Assembly (NCBI GenBank): GCA_036562265.1
Contig: DATCKS010000174.1
Coordinates: 1 to 6,562, forward strand
From: DASVDK01 sp036562265 [NCBI: Thermodesulfobacteriota bacterium]
GTDB lineage: Bacteria; DASVDK01
Length of the DNA: 6,562 nt
Reading direction: 5' to 3'
Of the stretch, positions 1 to 5,615 are shown piece by piece. Under the pieces are notes generated by a model. The model searched no databases. It had not been told where the DNA came from and saw only the letters and a program-made list of their open reading frames with translations. Both the position numbers and the translations under genes were made by a program. The first letter of the stretch is position 1. Every line of letters starts with the position of its first letter.

Positions 1-2
1 GC

Positions 3-416
3 GTGGCGGCCAACGTCCTGGCGCTCGTCGGCATCACGGCCGGGACGTTCTACCAGAAGCGCTTCGGCGGGCAGGTCGACATGCGCGCGGGCAACGCGGT
101 CCAGTTCGGTGCAGCCGCCCTCGTCACGGCCCCGATCGCCCTCGCCGCCGGCGAGGAGCCGATCCGCTGGACGGCGGTCTTCGCGTTCGCCGTCGGCTGG
201 TCCGTCGTCGTGCTCTCCCTCGGCGCCGTGTCGCTCCTCTACTACCTCATCCGGCGGGGGAGCGCCGCCCGCGTGTCGAGCCTGATCTACCTCACGCCGC
301 CCACGACGGCCGTCATGGCCTACGCCGTCTTCGGCGAGACCCTGACGCCGCTCGCCCTGCTCGGCATGGCGCTCGCCGTGGCGGGGGTGGCCGTCGTCTA
401 CGCACGACGAAGCTGA
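3..416 (+). CDS. EamA/DMT-family membrane transporter, C-terminal half (5' truncated by window)
   Basis: This is the end of an inner-membrane transporter of the drug/metabolite (DMT, EamA) superfamily. About 137 residues are visible, forming one five-helix EamA repeat; full members carry two repeats and about 280-300 residues, so the first half should lie left of the window. The GTG at base 3 is therefore probably an internal valine. The visible part starts with a helix ending in a QKRFGG-type loop (about residues 2-23), followed by a second helix (about 33-48), a helix around 57-80 and a RRGSAARVS loop. It ends with the typical SLIYLTPPTTAVMAYAVFGE and LTPLALLGMALAVAGVAVVY helices, where proline pairs and a GE turn are usual for the family. 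The substrate cannot be told; members export amino acids, metabolites or drugs. The stop codon TGA (414-416) lies inside the -35 element of the next transcription unit. Family call is confident, function open. Confidence 0.85.
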   Translation: MAANVLALVGITAGTFYQKRFGGQVDMRAGNAVQFGAAALVTAPIALAAGEEPIRWTAVFAFAVGWSVVVLSLGAVSLLYYLIRRGSAARVSSLIYLTPPTTAVMAYAVFGETLTPLALLGMALAVAGVAVVYARRS

Positions 417-441
417 CGCCGGCCTCCCCCGCTGGTAGGAT
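413..441 (+). promoter_or_regulatory. Probable sigma70 promoter of the amino-acid uptake operon
   Basis: The -35 element CTGACG (413-418; four of six match TTGACA) is separated by exactly 17 nt from the -10 element TAGGAT (436-441; four of six match TATAAT). A TGG directly before the -10 gives an extended -10 motif (TGn). Transcription would start near 448-449, leaving a leader of about 65 nt. The -35 overlaps the stop codon of the upstream transporter gene. The tRNA promoter at the far end of the window has the same layout, which supports both calls. Not experimentally tested. Confidence 0.6.
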
Positions 442-450
442 CGTATGGAA

Positions 451-496
451 GCGCCCGCCCCCGGCGCCGCTCCCGGCCCGGGGAGAAGACGGGCGC
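451..496 (+). promoter_or_regulatory. Structured 5' leader: nested inverted repeats
   Basis: GCGCCCG (451-457) is the exact reverse complement of CGGGCGC (490-496). Between them CTCCC (470-474) can pair with GGGAG (481-485). The transcript from the preceding promoter would therefore begin almost at the foot of a long GC-rich stem-loop that ends shortly before the Shine-Dalgarno sequence. It may protect the 5' end or modulate translation. No known riboswitch class is recognisable, and in DNA this GC-rich some pairing is expected by chance. Confidence 0.3.
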
Positions 497-502
497 GCCC
501 AT

Positions 503-508
503 GGAGGG
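503..508 (+). promoter_or_regulatory. Ribosome binding site deciding the start of the binding-protein gene
   Basis: GGAGGG sits four bases before the ATG at 513. An in-frame ATG at 501 would place this strong Shine-Dalgarno inside the coding sequence and has no comparable site in front of it. The ATG at 513 is therefore the better start, and it gives a signal peptide that begins MRIR. Confidence 0.7.
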
Positions 509-512
509 ACTC

Positions 513-1301
513 ATGCGGATCCGGTTCGGGGCGCTCGCGCTGGCGCTCCTCGTCGGTCTCGTGGCCGGACGGCCCGCCCTCGCCGCGGACAGGCTGGCCG
601 AGGTGAAGCAGAAGGGGAAGCTCGTCGTCGGCTTCGAGGGGACCTACCCGCCCTACAACTTCAAGGACCAGGACGGGACGTTCAAGGGCTACGACGTCGA
701 CGTCGCCAACGCCATCGCGGAGAAGCTCGGCGTGAAGGCGGAGTTCGTGGCGACCGAGTGGGCCGGCATCATCGCGGGCCTCCTCTCGGATCGCTACGAC
801 GTCATCATCGCGCAGATGACGGTGAACGAGGAGCGCAAGAAGCAGGTCGACTTCTCGGAGCCCTACACGATCTACGGGCCGATGCTGATCGTCCACAAGG
901 ACAACACGACGATCCGGTCCTACAAGGACCTCGACGGCAAGACGCTCGGCGTCACGCTCGGCACCAACTTCGAGAAGCGGGCCAACGGCTGGAGGCAGGA
1001 AGGGATCAAGGTCGAGGTCCGGACCTATCCCGGGATGAACGAGTACCTGAGCGACCTGGCGGCGAAGCGGATCGACGCCGCCATGACCGACGCCGTGGCG
1101 CCGGCGATCGCCATCCGGGAGAAGAACCTCCCCCTCAAGCAGGTCGGCGGCCCGATCGAGCGCGAGGTCCAGGCGATCGCGGTGAAGAAGGGCAACCCCG
1201 AGCTGCTCGCCGCGATCAACAAGGCGCTCGGGGAGATGAAGGCCGACGGGTCGCTGCGCGCCATGTCGCTCAAGTGGTTCGGCATCGACGTGACGAAGTA
1301 G
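513..1301 (+). CDS. Polar amino-acid ABC transporter, periplasmic substrate-binding protein (family 3)
   Basis: This periplasmic receptor captures a polar amino acid and delivers it to the membrane permease encoded just downstream. It has 262 residues from the ATG at 513, the usual size. Residues 1-24 form a signal peptide: basic MRIR, a hydrophobic core, then cleavage after PALA. There is no lipobox cysteine, so the protein should be soluble. The mature part opens with the family pattern GKLVVGFEGTYPPYNF (about 35-50) and carries the SBP_bac_3 signature GYDVDVANAIAEKL (59-72). By analogy with HisJ/GlnH, R108 in MTVNEERKK should bind the substrate carboxylate and D193 in AAMTDA its amino group. 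The exact amino acid cannot be read from the sequence; histidine, glutamine, arginine or cystine-type ligands are all possible. The permease follows after 46 nt. Family assignment is firm, ligand unknown. Confidence 0.93.
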   Translation: MRIRFGALALALLVGLVAGRPALAADRLAEVKQKGKLVVGFEGTYPPYNFKDQDGTFKGYDVDVANAIAEKLGVKAEFVATEWAGIIAGLLSDRYDVIIAQMTVNEERKKQVDFSEPYTIYGPMLIVHKDNTTIRSYKDLDGKTLGVTLGTNFEKRANGWRQEGIKVEVRTYPGMNEYLSDLAAKRIDAAMTDAVAPAIAIREKNLPLKQVGGPIEREVQAIAVKKGNPELLAAINKALGEMKADGSLRAMSLKWFGIDVTK

Positions 1302-1332
1302 CGGGCGGGGCGGCCACGAGAGCCGCGGCCCG
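1302..1332 (+). promoter_or_regulatory. Intercistronic GC hairpin between binding protein and permease
   Basis: CGGGC (1302-1306) pairs with GCCCG (1328-1332), and GCGGC (1310-1314) pairs with GCCGC (1322-1326) around a 7-nt loop, giving a two-part stem with a small internal bulge. It starts right after the stop codon and has no T-tract, so it is not a classical terminator. Such hairpins after binding-protein genes often stabilise the upstream mRNA or partly stop read-through, so that receptor exceeds permease. That role is inferred here. Confidence 0.35.
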
Positions 1333-1347
1333 GAGCGCCGCCGCGCC

Positions 1348-2019
1348 GTGACGGCGATCGGCGAGGTGCTGTCGAGCTGGCTCCGCTACCTGCCGGAGCT
1401 GCTCGCGGGGTTGCGGCTCTCCGTCACCCTCACGCTCGTGTCGATGGCGCTCGGGCTCGTCTGCGGCTTCGTCGCGGCCGTGGCCCGGGGGAGCGGTAGC
1501 CGCCTCGTCCGGGCGCCGTTCGACCTCTACGTGTCGTTCTTCCGCGGCACGCCGCTCCTCGTGCAGGTCTTCCTCGTCTACTACGGCCTTCCGCAGTTCG
1601 GCATCACCCTCGACCCGATCCCGTCGGCCATCGTCGTCTTCACGCTCAACGCGGGCGCGTACCTGTCGGAGACGATCCGCGGCGCGTTCTTCGCCGTCCC
1701 GCACGGCCAGCGGGAGGCGGCGCTCTCGACCGGCCTCTCCACGGGGCAGATGCTCTGGTACGTGGTGGTGCCGCAGGCGCTGCGGGTCGCCATCCCCCCC
1801 ATCGGCAACACGTTCGTCTCCCTGCTCAAGGACACGTCGCTGGCCGCCGTGATCACGATCGTCGAGCTGATGCGGGCGGGGATGCTCATCTACGCGCGCA
1901 CGTTCGACCCGTTCACGGTCCTCATCGAGGTCGCGCTGATCTACTGGGTCGTCACCGTGCTGATCGTGCGGGCCCTGCGCGCCTACGAGCGGCGGCTCGG
2001 GAAGGCCTACGCCCGCTAG
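1348..2019 (+). CDS. Polar amino-acid ABC transporter permease (HisM/GlnP family)
   Basis: This inner-membrane permease moves the amino acid handed over by the preceding binding protein. It has 223 residues, normal for the family. The N-terminal part (about 14-46, ending LVCGFVAAVAR) is the first membrane segment. The hallmark FFRGTPLLVQVFLVYYGLP follows at 64-82, then NAGAYLSETIRGA (101-113). The cytoplasmic EAA loop that docks the ATPase runs from about 120 to 145 (GQREAALSTGLSTGQ...VVVPQALR). After it come GNTFVSLLKDTSLA and a last hydrophobic segment near 185-205. The start is a GTG at 1348 with only a weak CGGAG upstream, so translation probably depends on coupling; a GTG at 1366 is a less likely alternative. 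The expected GlnQ/HisP-type ATPase does not follow: the next gene converges on this one, and the stop codons share one CTAG. Only one permease is present, so it probably forms a homodimer. Confidence 0.93.
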   Translation: MTAIGEVLSSWLRYLPELLAGLRLSVTLTLVSMALGLVCGFVAAVARGSGSRLVRAPFDLYVSFFRGTPLLVQVFLVYYGLPQFGITLDPIPSAIVVFTLNAGAYLSETIRGAFFAVPHGQREAALSTGLSTGQMLWYVVVPQALRVAIPPIGNTFVSLLKDTSLAAVITIVELMRAGMLIYARTFDPFTVLIEVALIYWVVTVLIVRALRAYERRLGKAYAR

Positions 2020-2034
2020 CCGGGCGCAAGCCCG
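2010..2034. terminator. Convergent gene ends with alternative hairpins
   Basis: CGCCCG (2010-2015) pairs with CGGGCG (2021-2026) around the 5-nt loop CTAGC, which holds the stop codons of both facing genes. Alternatively CGGGC (2021-2025) pairs with GCCCG (2030-2034) around GCAA, a GNRA-type tetraloop. The two stems are mutually exclusive. There is no T-run on either side, so this is not a classical intrinsic terminator. It is the only structure seen at the meeting point of the two transcription units and may stop or trim both messages. Confidence 0.35.
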
Positions 2035-2648
2035 AGCAGGAGGGCGGCCACCGCGGACTCCGCGGCCGGCGGATCGGGCAGGTGACGGACGCCCGCGACG
2101 TCCGGCGCGCCGGCCAGCCCGAACACCGGCTTGCCGAACTGGAGGGCGAAGGCGATCTCGGCGAGCGTGCCGTAGCCGCCGCCCACGGCGACCATGCAGA
2201 GGCCGCCGCGGGCGATGAGGGCGTTGCGCGCGACGCCGATGCCGGTGGCGATGGGAATCGTCACGTAGGGGTTGGCGTGCCGGGTGTCGTCGTCGGGGAG
2301 GAGGCCGACGCTGACGCCGCCAGCCGCCGCCGCGCCCCGGCAGACGGCCTCCATCACCCCCTCGCGCCCTCCGCAGAGGACGACCAGGCCGAGGCGCGCG
2401 AGGCGGGCCCCGAGGTCCTCGGCGGCGGCGCGCTGGTCGGGCGTGGCCTCGCGGGGCCCCACGACCGCCACCGGGAGCCGGCAGGCGTGCCCGCTCTCCC
2501 GCTGGAGCCAGCGGGCCGCCTCGACCGGCTCCACCTGTACGCCGGCCGGCGCGCCGCCGCCGGCGCGCCAGGCGCGGGCGGCAGGGTCGAACGTGCGGCC
2601 GTCGTCGGTCGCCAGGCGGCCGGCGGCCCGGTCAAGCCAGAGTGGCAT
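2016..2648 (-). CDS. LOG/YgdH-like Rossmann-fold protein (TIGR00725-type), putative nucleotide-processing enzyme
   Basis: This is a 210-residue cytoplasmic protein of the LOG/TIGR00725 group, distantly related to DprA. Characterised LOG and PpnN (YgdH) enzymes split nucleoside 5'-monophosphates into base and ribose 5-phosphate; activity here is only inferred. After an N-terminal extension of about 57 residues, the Rossmann core begins at LPVAVVGPRE (58-67). CGGREGVMEAVCRGAAAAGG (92-111) follows, then GIGVARNALI with R141, and GGGYGTLAE (156-164) with E164. The last is a variant of the LOG motif PGGxGTxxE in which glycine replaces the proline; arginine and glutamate, the expected catalytic pair, are kept. 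The ATG at 2648 has AAGGA eight bases upstream and overlaps the end of the upstream permease gene by 17 bp, so the two are probably translationally coupled. It is the last gene of the minus-strand operon. It could also be a non-enzymatic nucleotide binder. Confidence 0.85.
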   Translation of the reverse strand: MPLWLDRAAGRLATDDGRTFDPAARAWRAGGGAPAGVQVEPVEAARWLQRESGHACRLPVAVVGPREATPDQRAAAEDLGARLARLGLVVLCGGREGVMEAVCRGAAAAGGVSVGLLPDDDTRHANPYVTIPIATGIGVARNALIARGGLCMVAVGGGYGTLAEIAFALQFGKPVFGLAGAPDVAGVRHLPDPPAAESAVAALLLGLAPG

Positions 2649-3504
2649 CGGTGGCTTCCTTCCGGCGGGCCGCGAACGTCTCGCCCGCCGCCATGACGAG
2701 CGAGCAGATCGCGAGGAGGACGAGCGAGAGCGCCGCCGCGGACGGGAAGTCGCTTCCGGCGTCCGAGACCTTGCTGTAGAGGAGGAGCGGCAGGATGTTC
2801 ACCTGCGTGCCGACGAGCGCGAGCGCCGTCCCGTACGCCCCGATCGCGACCGCGGCCGTGAGGCAGAACGCCACCACGGCCGAGGGGAGCACCTGCGGGA
2901 GGAGCACGTCCGCGAGCGCCCTCGGGCGGGTCGCGCCGAGCGACTCCGCGGCGAGGAGCTGGCGCTCGTCGAAGTTCACGAAGACGGGCAGGAGGAGGAG
3001 CACGACCCGCGGCACGAGGTAGTACGTGTAGGCGACCGCGAGCCCGGCCGGGCCGTAGATGAGCCCCGCGAACCAGCCCGGATCGACCCCCACCTCGGCG
3101 AGGAGCAGCGTCACGAACCCCGCGCGGCCGAAGGCGAGGATGAAGCCGTAGGCGACGATGAGCCCCGAGAAGGTGAGGGGCAGCGAGATGCAGAAGACGA
3201 GCCCCGCCCGGACGCGCTCGTCGAGCCGCGCGAGGTGCAGGGCGACGGCGAAGCCGACGACGAGGGAGAGCCCGGCCGCCGTCGCCCCGAGGACGAGGCT
3301 GTTCACGAGACCCCGCCAGACGAGCGGGTCCGTCGCGAGGCGCACGAAGGCGATCCCGCCGCCCGTGAAGGCCTCCGTCACCAGGAGGCCGAGCGGCAGG
3401 GCGAAGAAGAGGGCGAGGAGGAGGGTCGCGGGCGCCGCCAGCGCGGCGGCCCGCCCGCGACCGATCGCCTCGGTCCCTACCGCCCGAGGACCGCCTTCGC
3501 CCAT
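2632..3504 (-). CDS. ABC transporter permease (Fe3+/phosphonate/polyamine-type importer), subunit encoded after the binding protein
   Basis: This 290-residue integral membrane subunit is one of two different permeases in the minus-strand importer and pairs with the one encoded first in the operon. About six hydrophobic segments are visible, near residues 20-45, 66-92, 102-126, 146-176, 205-232 and 258-275. The cytoplasmic EAA loop that contacts the ATPase is at about 183-207 (LLAAESLGATRPRALADVLLPQVLP). The region LPLTFSGLIVAYGFILAFGR (108-127) matches the CysTW/PotB-like permease pattern. The ATG at 3504 lies 28 bp inside the end of the binding-protein gene with no strong Shine-Dalgarno, so coupled translation is likely. 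No alternative start gives a complete first helix. The gene overlaps the following LOG-like gene by 17 bp. The substrate cannot be read from the permease. Confidence 0.9.
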   Translation of the reverse strand: MGEGGPRAVGTEAIGRGRAAALAAPATLLLALFFALPLGLLVTEAFTGGGIAFVRLATDPLVWRGLVNSLVLGATAAGLSLVVGFAVALHLARLDERVRAGLVFCISLPLTFSGLIVAYGFILAFGRAGFVTLLLAEVGVDPGWFAGLIYGPAGLAVAYTYYLVPRVVLLLLPVFVNFDERQLLAAESLGATRPRALADVLLPQVLPSAVVAFCLTAAVAIGAYGTALALVGTQVNILPLLLYSKVSDAGSDFPSAAALSLVLLAICSLVMAAGETFAARRKEATDATLA

Positions 3505-4544
3505 CCCGCGTCGATCTCCGCCTTCTTCGCCGCGGCGGCCTTCACGTCGAGCGGCCGCACCTGCGGCGCCGCCGGCAGCTTCGCCGCGACGTCCTCCGGC
3601 AGCTTCACGCCCGGCACGGCCGGCCGCACGAAGCCCTGCGCGAAGATCCCCTGGCCCACGTCGGTCATGATGAAGTTGAGCCAGAGCTTGCCCGCGTTCG
3701 GGTGCGGGGCGTTCTTCACGAGGCTGATCGCGTACGGCGCCGCGACCGACGCCTCCGCGGGGATGACGACCTCCACGGCGTCGCCCATGCCGTCGGTGTA
3801 CTTCGCCTTGAGCCCGTCGTTCTCGTAGGAGATCCAGATCGGGATCTCCCCCTTCACGAACTTGGCGTAGGGGGTCGTGCCCTCGACGCGCAGGACGTTG
3901 CCGGCGCGGTGCAGGCGGGCGAGGTAGTCGATCCCCGGCTGCACGTTGTTCACGTCGCCGCCGTTCGCGTACGCCGCGGCGAAGGTGAGCACCTGGCCGA
4001 CCCCCGTCGAGCGCGGGTCGAGGTAGACGACCGAGTTGCGGTACTCGGGCTTGAGGAGGTCAGCCCAGGAGCGCGGGACGTTCGGCACGAGCTTCGTGTT
4101 CACGAGGAACGCGATCGTGAGCGAGTGGATGGTGAACCACTCCCCCTCGGGGTGCCGGAACACCTCCGGGAGCTTCTCGAAGTTCACCGGCTTGAAGGGC
4201 GCCACGACGCCCTTGGCCGAGGCGTCGATCGCCGAGGCGGCGAAGTAGTACGCCGTGTCGGCCTGCGGCCGGTTGCGCGCCTTCTCGAGCGCGACCACCG
4301 TGGCCGCCGAGCCGAGGTCGTTGTAGGTCATCTCGACGTTCGGGTAGCGCTTCTTGAAGGCCGCGAACTGCGCCGCCCAGTTGGCCCAGGTGGGCCCGGT
4401 GTCGAACGAGACGACGATGCCCTCCTCGGACGCGGCTTCGTAGAGGGCGCGCTCGCCCGGGTAGAGTTCGGGGCCCTCGAACGCGCCCGCGGCGGCCGGG
4501 AGGGCCATCGCGAGCAGGAGGGCGGCGATGACGCGAAGCTGCAT
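3477..4544 (-). CDS. ABC transporter substrate-binding protein, family 1 (iron/2-aminoethylphosphonate/polyamine type)
   Basis: This 355-residue periplasmic receptor belongs to the minus-strand importer. Residues 1-21 are a signal peptide (MQLRVIAALLLAMALPAAAGA) with no lipobox cysteine. The mature protein shows family 1 features: VVSFDTGPTWANWAAQFAAFKKRYPNVEM near 44-72, then NDLGS (75-79), and an ADTAYYFAAS segment with tandem tyrosines Y99-Y100. SLTIAFLVNTKLVPNVPRSWADLLKPEYRNSVVYLDPRSTG lies in the middle, and a C-terminal HPNAGKLWLNFIMTDVGQ follows. These occur in binding proteins for Fe3+, 2-aminoethylphosphonate, putrescine/spermidine and related ligands, and I cannot choose among them; FbpA-type iron sites also use paired tyrosines, but these two are not shown to be equivalent. 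It follows the ATPase gene after 45 bp and has the best Shine-Dalgarno of the operon, fitting the need for excess receptor. It overlaps the next permease gene by 28 bp. Confidence 0.9.
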   Translation of the reverse strand: MQLRVIAALLLAMALPAAAGAFEGPELYPGERALYEAASEEGIVVSFDTGPTWANWAAQFAAFKKRYPNVEMTYNDLGSAATVVALEKARNRPQADTAYYFAASAIDASAKGVVAPFKPVNFEKLPEVFRHPEGEWFTIHSLTIAFLVNTKLVPNVPRSWADLLKPEYRNSVVYLDPRSTGVGQVLTFAAAYANGGDVNNVQPGIDYLARLHRAGNVLRVEGTTPYAKFVKGEIPIWISYENDGLKAKYTDGMGDAVEVVIPAEASVAAPYAISLVKNAPHPNAGKLWLNFIMTDVGQGIFAQGFVRPAVPGVKLPEDVAAKLPAAPQVRPLDVKAAAAKKAEIDAGWAKAVLGR

Positions 4545-4550
4545 GGTCTC

Positions 4551-4558
4551 TCCTCCTT
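4551..4558 (-). promoter_or_regulatory. Consensus Shine-Dalgarno for the binding-protein gene
   Basis: On the minus strand AAGGAGGA lies six bases before the ATG at 4544, close to a perfect match to the 16S rRNA 3' end. The other genes of this operon start with weaker sites (GGGAG, AAGG or AAGGA) or none clear. This fits stronger translation of the periplasmic receptor than of the membrane and ATPase subunits. Confidence 0.75.
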
Positions 4559-4583
4559 GGACTCGGTGCGTGTCCCGATACGG

Positions 4584-4600
4584 TGCCGGCTACTCCGGCA
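4584..4600 (-). promoter_or_regulatory. Hairpin across the stop codon of the ATPase gene
   Basis: TGCCGG (4584-4589) pairs with CCGGCA (4595-4600) around the 5-nt loop 4590-4594, which contains the ATPase stop codon. No T-run follows on the minus strand, so termination is unlikely. It may mark an mRNA processing or stabilising point ahead of the highly translated binding-protein cistron. The 45-bp gap that follows (4545-4589) otherwise holds only the Shine-Dalgarno. Confidence 0.3.
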
Positions 4601-5615
4601 GGAGCTGGACGGCCTCCGGCGGGATCTGGACGGCCGCGATCTCGCCGCGGGCGCCGGTCTCCCCCAGGATGATGCCGCCCTCGACCTCGAAATCGAAGCG
4701 GCGCGTCGCCCCGAGGAACCGGTCGCGCGCGAGCCGGCCGGTGAACCGGTTCGGCGCGCCCGGCGGGGGCCCGACCACGATCCGCTCGGGCCTGACGAGC
4801 ACGAAGACCTCGCGGCCCGCCGGGAAGCCGTGGCGCGCGGTCCGGAGCGGGCCGATCGCCGCCTGCACCGCGTCCTCGGCCGTCACGCGGGCGGGCCAGA
4901 GGTTCGAGTGGCCGACGAACGCGGCCACCGCGCGGGAGGCCGGGGCGTCGTAGAGTTCCCGCGGCGGAGCCACCTGGAGGATGCGGCCGGCGTCGAGCAC
5001 CGCCACGCGGTCCGCGATCGAGAGCGCCTCCTCCTGGTCGTGCGTGATGTGCAGCGCGGCGATCCCCTGCGCCTTCTGGATCCGCCGGATCTCGTCGCGC
5101 ATCGTCACGCGCAGCGCCGCGTCGAGCGCCGAGAGCGGCTCGTCGAGGAGGAGCGCCTTCGGCCGGAAGGCGAGCGCCCGGGCCAGGGCCACCCGTTGCT
5201 GCTGGCCGCCCGACAAGGTCGCCGGCCGCCGATCGGCGAACGGCTCGAGGCCCATGCGCGCGAGGGTCTCGAGGGCCACCTTCCGGCGCTCGGCCGGCGG
5301 CATCTTGCGGAGCGCGAGCGGGTAGGCGACGTTCTCCGCGACCGTCATGTGCGGGAAGAGCGCGTAGGACTGGAAGACGATGCCGAGGTCGCGCTCGCGC
5401 GGCCGCCGGTCCGTCACGTCGACGCCGGCCACGAGCACGCGCCCCTCGTCGGGGCGGAGGAACCCGGCGATCAGGCGCAGGAGCGTCGTCTTGCCGGAGC
5501 CGGAGGGGCCGATGCAGGCCACGAGTTCCCCGTCGGCGATCTCGAGGTCGACGCCGAAGACCCCGGCCTTCGCGCCGGGGTACCGGTACGTGACCCGCTC
5601 GAGCCGGACGCTCAC
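4590..5615 (-). CDS. ABC transporter ATP-binding protein with C-terminal TOBE domain (PotA/FbpC/PhnT-like)
   Basis: This 341-residue cytoplasmic ATPase powers the minus-strand importer. The nucleotide-binding domain (about 1-235) is complete: Walker A GPSGSGKT (36-43), Q-loop Q82, signature LSGGQ (134-138), Walker B LLLDE (155-159) with catalytic E159, D-loop SALD (162-165) and switch histidine H192. The remaining about 100 residues form the TOBE-type domain typical of the PotA/MalK/FbpC/PhnT group, with an FVLVRPERI segment. The start is the GTG at 5615, whose GTGA overlaps the TGA of the upstream permease by 4 bp, a classic coupled junction; the frame stays open further upstream only as a shadow of the permease gene. 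Weak AAGG precedes the GTG. The TOBE domain and the unit it sits in make it an unlikely partner for the amino-acid permease at 1348-2019. Confidence 0.95.
   Translation of the reverse strand: MSVRLERVTYRYPGAKAGVFGVDLEIADGELVACIGPSGSGKTTLLRLIAGFLRPDEGRVLVAGVDVTDRRPRERDLGIVFQSYALFPHMTVAENVAYPLALRKMPPAERRKVALETLARMGLEPFADRRPATLSGGQQQRVALARALAFRPKALLLDEPLSALDAALRVTMRDEIRRIQKAQGIAALHITHDQEEALSIADRVAVLDAGRILQVAPPRELYDAPASRAVAAFVGHSNLWPARVTAEDAVQAAIGPLRTARHGFPAGREVFVLVRPERIVVGPPPGAPNRFTGRLARDRFLGATRRFDFEVEGGIILGETGARGEIAAVQIPPEAVQLLPE

Noticed and set aside
491-500. Ten-base palindrome GGGCGCGCCC
   Set aside because: It contains an AscI recognition sequence and looks striking, but palindromes of G and C are common in DNA of this composition. 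It also overlaps the arm of the leader hairpin.
758-1351. A 197-codon open frame inside the amino-acid binding-protein gene
   Set aside because: Same-strand shadow of the family 3 binding protein, with an Arg-rich translation and no domain.
2272-3828. A 518-codon open frame on the plus strand
   Set aside because: It is antisense to the LOG-like, permease and binding-protein genes, with a highly charged low-complexity translation and no recognisable domain.
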